Shown: positions 1 to 6,790 of the stretch, piece by piece
Layout: each line of letters starts with the position of its first letter
Position numbering within the stretch: the first letter of the stretch is position 1
Source: an uncultured Porphyromonas sp.
GTDB lineage: Bacteria; Bacteroidota; Bacteroidia; Bacteroidales; Porphyromonadaceae
Assembly: GCA_945875135.1 (NCBI GenBank)
Contig: CAMCJO010000026.1
Span: 1-12,213 of the forward strand
Direction of reading: 5' to 3'
Length of the DNA: 12,213 nucleotides
Notes under the pieces: generated by a model
The model's input: the letters and a program-made list of their open reading frames with translations, nothing else
What the model was told of the DNA's origin: nothing
The model's database searches: none
Translations under genes and position numbers: made by a program

Positions 1-88
1 CGTGACGTGTAACGATTTGTAGGGACACACGTGACGTGTAACGATTTGTAGGGACACACGTGACGTGTAACGATTTGTAGGGACGCAC
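1..88. repeat. 29-bp tandem repeat, three head-to-tail copies
   Basis: The unit GTGACGTGTAACGATTTG continued by TAGGGACACAC starts at 2, 31 and 60, giving an exact period of 29 bp with no spacer. Copies 1 and 2 are identical. Copy 3 ends in GGGACGCAC instead of GGGACACAC and runs directly into the inverted repeat at 67-180. The array may extend left of the window. It resembles the short GGGACGCAC-type intergenic repeats scattered through many anaerobe genomes, but the family cannot be named from one locus. Confidence 0.9.
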
Positions 89-180
89 GGCTCGTGCGTC
101 CGTCCCCGTTAAGGGTTACTGCGTAACACGTATCGCTTTGACACAACGGACGCACGACCGTGCGTCCCTACAGCCGTTAC
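67..180. repeat. Inverted repeat with two nested GGACGCACG hairpins (REP/MITE-like)
   Basis: TGTAGGGACGCACGG at 76-90 is exactly the reverse complement of 158-172. With one gap the match extends outward to GTAACG (67-72) and CGTTAC (175-180). Each arm also carries its own palindrome: GGACGCACG/CGTGCGTCC at 81-89 and 93-101 (3-nt loop), and the same stem at 148-156 and 159-167 (2-nt loop). A small GTTAC/GTAAC hairpin lies at 115-127. There is no transposase or coding sense inside, so this is a non-autonomous or REP-like intergenic element. Its left end is the same sequence as the tandem units before it. Confidence 0.75.
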
Positions 181-209
181 TCGTCTTGCTTTTGATAGTT
201 GAATCTACG

Positions 210-228
210 TTGACACTGGAATGTGCGA
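210..228 (+). promoter_or_regulatory. 19-bp shared upstream motif, copy 1 (candidate operator)
   Basis: TTGACACTGGAATGTGCGA is identical to 3407-3425 upstream of ragA. Here it lies 75 bp before the protease start. A TTTG (249-252), possibly a -33 element, begins 21 nt after its end; in the ragA copy the equivalent TTTG begins 22 nt after. A loosely TAnnTTTG-like TGCTTTTG (187-194) starts 23 bp before it. Its function is inferred only from position and from the exact repetition. Confidence 0.5.
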
Positions 229-231
229 TTC

Positions 232-263
232 TTTCGCTAAGTCAGATTTTTGTTGTAACTTGC
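232..263 (+). promoter_or_regulatory. Weak candidate promoter for the protease gene
   Basis: TTTC (232-235), a 20-bp spacer and TAACTTGC (256-263) loosely follow the Bacteroidota form TTTG-N20-TAnnTTTG. Both boxes deviate from consensus. An alternative -33 is TTTG at 249-252, but no clear TAnnTTTG follows it at the right distance. The sequence just before the ATG is A-rich (ACAAACCAAAAT), as is common at Bacteroidota starts that lack a Shine-Dalgarno sequence. Confidence 0.3.
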
Positions 264-302
264 GCCCCGAATCATTTTAACCCATACTATACAAACCAAA
301 AT

Positions 303-3179
303 ATGACAGTTCAACGCTTATCCCAAGTCGGTCGACTCCTCGCAGTAGCTTTCGTCCTGCTGTGTGGTGGTTTCGTGACCTTCGGACAACAATCTTTCGG
401 GGGGAGTCCCCTCATGATGCAGGAGGGTTCGCTACGCTCACTTACTGCCGTTCGCACCGTGAGCTTAGACTTTAATCCAGCCGATTTTATTGCACAAGAC
501 TCTTGGACGGGATCCGTGGGGATCAAACCTCTCTCTATAGGGCGTGTGATAGAGCATCGTGTTGACTTTGCTGAGGCTGCTCAGCTGGTAGGTACCATCG
601 AAGGACAAAACATCTATCGCCTAGAGATAGAACTTGAGGGGGCTCCCGTAGGGAGTAACCTCTATTACGAAGACTTTTACATCCCCGAGGGGGGAAAACT
701 CTACATCTACTCGCCTGAGGGTAAGCAGGTGCTAGGAGCCTACACTCACGCCACGCATACCGAGCATGGAGCCTTTGCTACAGAGCCTATCAGTGGCAAT
801 ACACTCATCCTAGACTATGAGGCTCCTATCACAGGCGAGATGCCCTCGATCAAGGTGCAGGGAGTAGGATACTTCTATCGCCCAGTGCTGATGGCTGACC
901 CTGGTGCTGAGCACCACATAGGTAGTGAGGACAACTCCGACCCTGGTTTTTCCAAATACTGTCAGATTAATGTAAACTGCCCAGAGGGAGACCTCTACCA
1001 AGATCAGAAGGCTAGTTCCGTGGCTATGATTATGATTAACGGGAGAAATATTAGCGTTTGCTCAGGCAACCTTGTAAACACTGTGGCTGGTGACTTCAAG
1101 CCATACATTATGTCGGCAGCGCATTGTGCTAGCGTGACTGATAAGTTTGATGTCTCTCCACTACAATTGAACCAGTGGATCTTTTCCTTCCACTACGAGA
1201 AGCCTCGCTGCTCTAGTGGTGACTATGCTACAACGCAAGAGGTGAGTATCGTAGGGGCTGATATGAAGTCTTTTTTACCTATGAAAGGCTATTCGGATGG
1301 ACTCCTTCTTGAGCTTAAAAAAGAGATACCTCTAGAGTATCGTGTCTACTACTCAGGATGGGATGCTGCTCCTACAGTTTGGCCTAGAGGGGTTAGTATA
1401 CACCACCCAGCGGGTGATGCCTCCAAGATTTCCGTCTTCGACGGTGGTGTCAGCATCACAACGTGGTCTCTCGGAGGTGGCGAGAAGGATCACTTTGGGT
1501 TCAGATTTATAAAGGGTAATACTGAGGGAGGCTCTTCAGGCTCACCCCTATTCAATGCTGAAGGTAATCAGATTGGTACGCTAACGGGTGGATCTGTACT
1601 ACCCTGCGCTATGGACGGAGTCTATGGTCGTCTGAACTCGCACTTTGATAAGTATAAGTCTAAAGGGGATACTTGGTATATGGCTAAGTGGCTCGATCCG
1701 AGCAATACTGGCACGACAAAGGTCAAGGGTGTTTGGAGACAAAACTATCAGCCCCTAGCTGTCGTACCCTCTATCATCGCAAAGATAGAGCCTACAGACG
1801 CTTCAAAGATAAAGATCTCTTGGGAGCCAGTACCGCAGCACCCACAGGGCTACGGGGTGAAGTATAATCTATATCGCAATGGTCGTCGTATAGCCAGTCA
1901 AGCAGAGACAACGCGTGAGGATTTAATCTCTGGTGATATGAAGCGCAAGGGATCTGTATCATACTCCGTCGAGGCTGTCTACACGGTTGATGGTCAGGAG
2001 ATAACGACACCTGCTGCTCACTACAACCTCTACACAGGACAGCTTGCCTCTAGGGCTCCACTAACTGTATCTCAAGGCAAGACGGGAGCTAAAGTGAAGT
2101 GGCAGATGCCATACAATACACAGGTAGTAACCAAGATCAAAAACCGTGACAAGGTGACACCTCTCAAGGCTTCTAATGGAGTGAATGAGATCCTTAAGTA
2201 CTACAACATCTCTAAGAGTGATATCTATAAGATCTATATGTATGACAGCTATCGTCTAGGACAGTCTCCTCTCAACGGACGCAAGCTCTATATACACCAA
2301 ATTAACTTTATCCCCTCTCAAGATACGCCATACAAATCTGATGGGTCTATCGACGGAGAGAAAAACATCTCTTTCTTTATCCGACAGAAAGTAGATGGTC
2401 TCCCTATACAGTACTATGGTCTCATCGTGCCTCAAGGGACCGCTGATAAGAGGGAGTTCTTCTCCTTCCAACTCTCGAGACCTGCCGAGATTAGTGATGC
2501 ACACCTGCTAGATGTCGGCTTTGCCTTTGAGCCATCTAATATTACGGGTGACATCTATCTAGACGCTAACTCTACAGACGAAAATGTAAACTACGATGGG
2601 TGCAAGCTAGCTCTAGACCTCATGAACGAACACAAAATTCGGGAGTTTAAAAAATGGCCAGAACCTTATAGTAAGAATCGTATGGCATACCAAGCTTTGG
2701 AGCTAGTCATCTCTGACAATCCTAAAAAGCAACCAGGCTTGACCGACAGTTACTACACACGTGGGGAGTTGCCTGTGCCCTTCCCTGAGATCAAAAGTTA
2801 TGTCGTGTACCGCAACGGACAGAAAGTCGCTGAGCTACCTTCAAGCACTTTCGTATACGATGATGCCGATGGTAAGACCTCTGATGATTACTATGTAGAG
2901 GTCGTGTATGACTATCCTAACGAATTGCGCCCTAACAATCCAGTTAGTGTCGCCTCCTCAGAGGTGAATCTTTATCCAGCACACTTCACTACACAGTTAC
3001 AGCTTACAGACGCTACCGACGTGGAGGCTGTCGAGCTATACAATATGGAGGGTGTTCAGGTAGTAGCCTTTGCGGGTGCTCAGCTGATGGCGATGGATGT
3101 AGCCTCTCTGCCTGCTGGCCAGTATATCGCTACGATCCGTACAGTCGATGGTGTAAAGACCCAGAGACTAGTCAAGTAA
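303..3179 (+). CDS. Secreted lysyl endopeptidase-like serine protease with type IX secretion sorting domain
   Basis: This is a 958-residue secreted endopeptidase. Residues 1-29 form a signal peptide (hydrophobic core LLAVAFVLLCGGFV, cut near TFG/QQ), followed by a propeptide-like region to about 212. The trypsin-fold domain (about 213-465) shows a plausible triad: His274 in SAAHC, Asp332 in YSDGLLLEL and Ser412 in EGGSSGSPLF. The start CQINVNCPEG and the GSSGSP motif resemble Achromobacter protease I and P. gingivalis PepK, which cut after lysine. Asp438, just before YGR, may be the lysine-selecting Asp, though its spacing differs by one from my recollection of protease I. Fibronectin III-like segments follow at about 486-582 and 827-890. 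The last 66 residues (VELYNMEG, SLPAGQYIATI, ending RLVK) fit a type A T9SS signal, predicting export and surface attachment or release. An in-frame TTG at 138 would extend the frame, but through the repeat and promoter region, so ATG 303 is preferred. The fold is sure; lysine specificity is inference. Confidence 0.9.
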   Translation: MTVQRLSQVGRLLAVAFVLLCGGFVTFGQQSFGGSPLMMQEGSLRSLTAVRTVSLDFNPADFIAQDSWTGSVGIKPLSIGRVIEHRVDFAEAAQLVGTIEGQNIYRLEIELEGAPVGSNLYYEDFYIPEGGKLYIYSPEGKQVLGAYTHATHTEHGAFATEPISGNTLILDYEAPITGEMPSIKVQGVGYFYRPVLMADPGAEHHIGSEDNSDPGFSKYCQINVNCPEGDLYQDQKASSVAMIMINGRNISVCSGNLVNTVAGDFKPYIMSAAHCASVTDKFDVSPLQLNQWIFSFHYEKPRCSSGDYATTQEVSIVGADMKSFLPMKGYSDGLLLELKKEIPLEYRVYYSGWDAAPTVWPRGVSIHHPAGDASKISVFDGGVSITTWSLGGGEKDHFGFRFIKGNTEGGSSGSPLFNAEGNQIGTLTGGSVLPCAMDGVYGRLNSHFDKYKSKGDTWYMAKWLDPSNTGTTKVKGVWRQNYQPLAVVPSIIAKIEPTDASKIKISWEPVPQHPQGYGVKYNLYRNGRRIASQAETTREDLISGDMKRKGSVSYSVEAVYTVDGQEITTPAAHYNLYTGQLASRAPLTVSQGKTGAKVKWQMPYNTQVVTKIKNRDKVTPLKASNGVNEILKYYNISKSDIYKIYMYDSYRLGQSPLNGRKLYIHQINFIPSQDTPYKSDGSIDGEKNISFFIRQKVDGLPIQYYGLIVPQGTADKREFFSFQLSRPAEISDAHLLDVGFAFEPSNITGDIYLDANSTDENVNYDGCKLALDLMNEHKIREFKKWPEPYSKNRMAYQALELVISDNPKKQPGLTDSYYTRGELPVPFPEIKSYVVYRNGQKVAELPSSTFVYDDADGKTSDDYYVEVVYDYPNELRPNNPVSVASSEVNLYPAHFTTQLQLTDATDVEAVELYNMEGVQVVAFAGAQLMAMDVASLPAGQYIATIRTVDGVKTQRLVK

Positions 3180-3188
3180 CCAGCTGTA

Positions 3189-3224
3189 GTAGACTAGTAG
3201 ATAGTAGTAGACCGACTAGTCTAC
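3189..3224. terminator. Inverted repeat just after the protease gene
   Basis: GTAGACTAGT (3189-3198) pairs perfectly with ACTAGTCTAC (3215-3224) around a 16-nt loop made of TAG-rich sequence. It lies 9 bp past the protease stop. No T-run follows, so it may act as a 3'-end stabiliser or a weak terminator. Confidence 0.4.
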
Positions 3225-3243
3225 CAAACTATAATACGAATAT

Positions 3244-3283
3244 TAGCGGTGGTGTCAAGGCGTTATGCTGAGCACCACCGCTA
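3244..3283. terminator. GC-rich hairpin, probable terminator
   Basis: TAGCGGTGGTG (3244-3254) pairs perfectly with CACCACCGCTA (3273-3283), an 11-bp stem with an 18-nt loop, followed by GTTATTTG. It is the second of three consecutive hairpins after the protease gene. Confidence 0.5.
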
Positions 3284-3304
3284 GTTATTTGTATCGTCTA
3301 CCCA

Positions 3305-3339
3305 AGAGGAGACTGTTGCATTAGGCAACAGTCTCCTCT
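3305..3339. terminator. Very stable 15-bp hairpin, probable terminator
   Basis: AGAGGAGACTGTTGC (3305-3319) pairs perfectly with GCAACAGTCTCCTCT (3325-3339) around a 5-nt loop. No T-run follows directly. A weaker AAAACT/AGTTTT hairpin (3361-3380) running into a short T-run lies just downstream. Together these separate the protease transcript from that of ragA. Confidence 0.6.
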
Positions 3340-3384
3340 ACCTCGCAAAAACTAGGCTATAAAACTCCCTATGAAGTTTTTTCC

Positions 3385-3392
3385 TACATTTG
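3385..3392 (+). promoter_or_regulatory. Isolated TAnnTTTG box upstream of the 19-bp motif
   Basis: TACATTTG matches the Bacteroidota -7 consensus, but there is no TTTG about 20 bp upstream. It starts 22 bp before the 19-bp motif at 3407. It could be a second, upstream ragA promoter or a chance match. Confidence 0.3.
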
Positions 3393-3406
3393 TAACCGTG
3401 TTGCAC

Positions 3407-3425
3407 TTGACACTGGAATGTGCGA
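3407..3425 (+). promoter_or_regulatory. 19-bp shared upstream motif, copy 2 (candidate operator)
   Basis: This is identical to 210-228 upstream of the protease. It ends 21 bp before the -33 TTTG of the ragA promoter, a typical place for an activator to bind. Flanking GCAC (3403-3406) and GTGC (3420-3423) could pair around it, but copy 1 lacks the left arm. Confidence 0.5.
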
Positions 3426-3446
3426 GCTTCGTTGAGACGGGAGAGA

Positions 3447-3478
3447 TTTGGTTTCCTCACTTTTTTGTACTACCTTTG
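3447..3478 (+). promoter_or_regulatory. Bacteroidota-type promoter of the ragAB-like operon
   Basis: TTTG (3447-3450), a 20-bp spacer and TACCTTTG (3471-3478) match the primary sigma consensus TTTG-N19-21-TAnnTTTG of this phylum. Transcription would begin at about 3485, leaving a leader of about 200 nt before the ATG at 3686. Confidence 0.75.
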
Positions 3479-3484
3479 TTTCCG

Positions 3485-3685
3485 AAAGGTTAAGGTAGAC
3501 TCCCTTCGGCAATGTTGAAGGCTCTGTGCAGGGTGGTGCCTGCATAGACTCAAGCGTCAGAAGGTTTTCTATCGGTTGCTATTAGGTTATGTCAGAGACA
3601 CACCGCCATAGTTGCTAGCGTGACATGGTGAGTGAGTACGACTATTCAAACTATCAATGTATAACTAACGCTAAAGAAGAGTTTT
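3485..3685 (+). promoter_or_regulatory. Long structured 5' leader of the ragA-like gene
   Basis: About 200 nt of non-coding leader lies between the promoter and ragA. A 10-bp hairpin TCTGTGCAGG (3523-3532)/CCTGCATAGA (3539-3548) with a 6-nt GTGGTG loop is visible, with one G-T pair. A smaller CCTTC/GAAGG stem (3503-3507/3517-3521) lies before it. I do not recognise a TPP or cobalamin riboswitch core. A tiny frame, ATG 3512 to TAG 3547 (MLKALCRVVPA), overlaps the main hairpin but has no ribosome binding site. SusC-type operons often carry regulatory leaders or antisense RNAs, so a role is plausible but unproven. Confidence 0.45.
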
Positions 3686-6600
3686 ATGAAAAGATTGGCT
3701 CTATTCTTTCTGATGCTAACGGCCAGCATAGGATGGGCTGTAGCGCAGAATAGGACCATCACAGGTACTGTAACCTCGGGAGAGGGTAAAGAGCCGGTGA
3801 TGTTTGCGAACGTGGTCGTAGAGGGCAACACCTCTATCGGTACCACAACAGACGTAGATGGTAAGTTTACACTCAGTGTACCTGCCTCTGCTAAGAAGCT
3901 GACCTTCTCCTATGTAGGTCTTAAGACGATCTCTGTACCCATCACCAAGGTGATGAACGTCGTCATGACGACCGATGATCGAACCCTCGATCAAGTCGTC
4001 GTCGTAGGTTACGGTTCGGGACAGAAGCTCAGCACGATCTCAGGCTCTATGGCTCGTGTATCTGGTGAGCAGATCGCTGAGAAGCCTGTGGCTAATGTGA
4101 TGGATGCTCTCCAAGGTAAGGTCGCTGGTATGAGTGTCTTGACCACTTCTGGAGACCCCAATGCTGTGGCTAATGTACAGATCCACGGTGCAGGCTCTCT
4201 AACGGCAGGAACGGCTCCTCTCTATATAGTAGATGGTATGCAGACTGACCTAGCTACCGTCATGGCTATGAACTCCAACGATATCGAGAGTATGAACGTC
4301 CTTATGGATGCTTCCTCTACCTCTATCTATGGTGCTCGTGCTGCTAATGGCGTCGTCGTCATCACAACCAAAAAAGGTAAGCGCTCTGATGAGGGGCTAG
4401 GACGTATCACTGTCAATGCACAGTATGGTGTCTCTCAGTTTCTCAATAGAAAGCCTTACGACGAAATGATGACTGGTGATGAGCTTCTTGAGTATCAAGT
4501 TGCTCATGGATACCTAAAGGCTAAGACCAAGGCTGAGCTCCTTGCAGCACTCTCCAAGAAGGCTCAGAATGAAAATGAGAGAGAGGCATGGCCATTTATC
4601 CCGCTCTTTGATGTGGCCGACTATAATCCAGCAGACTACAACTTCGACTGGCTAAACTTCCTTATGGGACGTACGGCTCCTACGTACAATGCTGATATAT
4701 CTTTCAGCGGTGGTAGCAATCGTACACAGTACTACATCTCTATGGGTACGCTCTCTCAGGAGGGTCTAGATCGTGGTCGCAACAGCTTCACACGCTATAA
4801 TGGTCGTGTCAGCGTCGACTCTCGTGTCAAGGACTGGCTCAAAGTAGGTGCTAATCTCTTCGGTGCCTATACGACACGGTATGCCTCTAGCTTTGAGAAC
4901 AACCCCTACGTAAATGCGGGCACATTCGGAGCTCTCTCTCAGCCTCGCTACCTCACACCTTATGACGAAAATGGTGAGTTGCGTCGCTATTGGTACCTAG
5001 TTCAGATAGGAAGTACCAATGTCTTCCAAGATATCATAGATAAGTATCGTAGCAATACCTCCAATGGCTATCAAGCAAACGTATCTGGTTATGCTGAGCT
5101 AACGCCTATTCAAGGTCTGATCATCAAGACACAAGCAGGTCTTGACCTAACGCACAGCTCCACTTCTAGAATTTTCTTACCTGGTGCTTATTGGCTAAAT
5201 GATCAGCGTGGTACGAGAAGTGAGGAGCGTAGTCTTGCGGGGCTATTTACTTGGACCAATACAGCTGAGTACCGCACCTCTTTTGCTGACCAGCACAAGC
5301 TTACCTTCCTACTCGGTCAGGAGTGGGTACAAAGCCGTTCTGATGTCATCGGAGCTTATGTTAAAGGTCTAGAGCATCCAGAGTTTATGCTTCTAGGCTA
5401 TGGTAGTACACAGCCTGAGGATTTGATGCTCCCCGATCAGGTTAAGAGTGGTTACAACTACCTCTCTTTCTTCGGTCGTGTCAACTACTCTTTTGACAAT
5501 TACCTACACGTAGATCTATCACTACGTAGCGATGCCTCTTCACGATTCGGTCTTGATAATCAGACAGCTCTCTTCTACTCAGTAGGTGCTACGTATGATA
5601 TCTATCGTGCACATCTAGAGCATGTCAAGTGGCTCAATACACTACGTCTACGTGCCAGCTGGGGTACGACGGGTAACTCTTCTATCCCTACGCTAGCGTT
5701 CTATCCCCACCTCGATCGTGTGAACTATAGTGGTGTCTTTGGTCTCCAAGCAATTACAATCGGCAATCCTAACCTCGGTTGGGAGAAGCAGTCTAACCTC
5801 AACGTGGGTGTAGACTTCGATGCCTTTGACAATCGCCTGCACACGGTGACAAACGTTTATCACCGTATCACGGACGACATGCTTATGCAGGTACCTCTAT
5901 CTTACATTACTGGTTTTGCTTCTCGCTATGAGAACGTGGGCTCGATGACCAATACGGGTGTCGATCTAACGGCTAGCTACGACATCGTTCGTACACGTGA
6001 TTGGAATGTTTACGCCTCTGTTGTATTGAACTACAATCACGAGAAGATCACCAAGCTGTTTTATGATCTAGAGGAGTATAAGCGTCCGAGATATACACTT
6101 GTATACAAGAAAGGTGAGGCTGAGCAATTCCTCGTTGCTGAGTACGCTGGTGTCAACCCCGAGACTGGTAAGCAGCGCTGGTATCTACCTGATGAGCATG
6201 GCAACATCTCAGAGGATCGTGTTACGGAGAATTACGAGGAGGATAAGCTCCTTCGTGCTTCTGGCAAGAAGTTCCGCGCTCCATTCAATGGTGGTTTCTC
6301 TATGGGAGCCAGCTGGAAGGGTCTAGCATTGGATATTGACTGGTCGTTCAACGTAGGTAAGTATATGATGAACAATGACCGCTACTTTACAGAGAATCTA
6401 AGTGCAGACTTCCTCTCTAGCAATAAGAGTCGCAAGGTCCTTGACGCTTGGACAAAGGATAAGCCTAACACCGATGTGCCTAAGTTTGGTGAGCAGATCG
6501 CTTTCGACTCTCGCCTCATAGAGAATGCTTCATTCCTTCGCTTGAAAAACGTACGTCTCTCTTACGCACTACCTAGTGAGTGGTTTGAGAAGATCGGTGT

Positions 6601-6751
6601 CATCTCAGGTGTTCGTGTTTATGTGACAGGGCGTAACCTACTCACCTTTACTAAGTATAGTGGATTTGACCCAGAGGCTGGTACTAACTTGTCTATGAAT
6701 AGCTATCCTAATACCCGCCAGTATGTAGGAGGTCTTCAGATCACATTCTAA
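3686..6751 (+). CDS. ragA: RagA-like SusC-family TonB-dependent outer-membrane transporter
   Basis: This 1021-residue TonB-dependent transporter forms the barrel of a SusCD-type importer. Residues 1-20 are a signal peptide (MKRLALFFLMLTASIGWAVA, mature end Q21). A carboxypeptidase regulatory-like beta domain (about 24-95) follows, then a TonB-box-like stretch DQVVVVGYG (102-110), a plug with LYIVDGM (179-185) and the SusC signature ending SIYGARAANG (213-222), and a beta barrel ending in Phe (GGLQITF). The length is close to P. gingivalis RagA (about 1017), and stretches such as GQKLSTISGS, EKPVANVMDALQGKVAGM and TTSGDPNAVANV closely resemble RagA as I remember it. RagA imports oligopeptides with RagB, so peptides are a better substrate guess than glycans, and no glycoside hydrolase is nearby. 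It is expressed from the promoter at 3447-3478 and shares an operon with the next gene, 39 bp downstream. The RagA-like call is strong; strict orthology and the exact ligand are unproven. Confidence 0.9.
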   Translation: MKRLALFFLMLTASIGWAVAQNRTITGTVTSGEGKEPVMFANVVVEGNTSIGTTTDVDGKFTLSVPASAKKLTFSYVGLKTISVPITKVMNVVMTTDDRTLDQVVVVGYGSGQKLSTISGSMARVSGEQIAEKPVANVMDALQGKVAGMSVLTTSGDPNAVANVQIHGAGSLTAGTAPLYIVDGMQTDLATVMAMNSNDIESMNVLMDASSTSIYGARAANGVVVITTKKGKRSDEGLGRITVNAQYGVSQFLNRKPYDEMMTGDELLEYQVAHGYLKAKTKAELLAALSKKAQNENEREAWPFIPLFDVADYNPADYNFDWLNFLMGRTAPTYNADISFSGGSNRTQYYISMGTLSQEGLDRGRNSFTRYNGRVSVDSRVKDWLKVGANLFGAYTTRYASSFENNPYVNAGTFGALSQPRYLTPYDENGELRRYWYLVQIGSTNVFQDIIDKYRSNTSNGYQANVSGYAELTPIQGLIIKTQAGLDLTHSSTSRIFLPGAYWLNDQRGTRSEERSLAGLFTWTNTAEYRTSFADQHKLTFLLGQEWVQSRSDVIGAYVKGLEHPEFMLLGYGSTQPEDLMLPDQVKSGYNYLSFFGRVNYSFDNYLHVDLSLRSDASSRFGLDNQTALFYSVGATYDIYRAHLEHVKWLNTLRLRASWGTTGNSSIPTLAFYPHLDRVNYSGVFGLQAITIGNPNLGWEKQSNLNVGVDFDAFDNRLHTVTNVYHRITDDMLMQVPLSYITGFASRYENVGSMTNTGVDLTASYDIVRTRDWNVYASVVLNYNHEKITKLFYDLEEYKRPRYTLVYKKGEAEQFLVAEYAGVNPETGKQRWYLPDEHGNISEDRVTENYEEDKLLRASGKKFRAPFNGGFSMGASWKGLALDIDWSFNVGKYMMNNDRYFTENLSADFLSSNKSRKVLDAWTKDKPNTDVPKFGEQIAFDSRLIENASFLRLKNVRLSYALPSEWFEKIGVISGVRVYVTGRNLLTFTKYSGFDPEAGTNLSMNSYPNTRQYVGGLQITF

Positions 6752-6790
6752 GCGAAGACTATTCAATCACCTTATAATAGAAAATATAGT

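Noticed and set aside
1..88. CRISPR array (29-bp repeats)
   Set aside because: The units are contiguous with no spacers, and no cas gene is present.
138..302. Protease reading frame extended to TTG 138
   Set aside because: The extension runs through the inverted repeat, the 19-bp motif and the likely promoter, and would bury the signal peptide behind 55 residues. ATG 303 gives a normal signal peptide at the N-terminus.
3485..3685. TPP or cobalamin riboswitch
   Set aside because: None of the conserved core segments of these classes are present, and the downstream importer looks peptide-specific rather than vitamin-specific.
3716..3994. Opposite-strand frame within ragA (and similar minus-strand frames elsewhere, such as 11046-11438)
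   Set aside because: These lie antisense to well-supported genes, lack recognisable domains and are explained by codon bias of the + strand genes.
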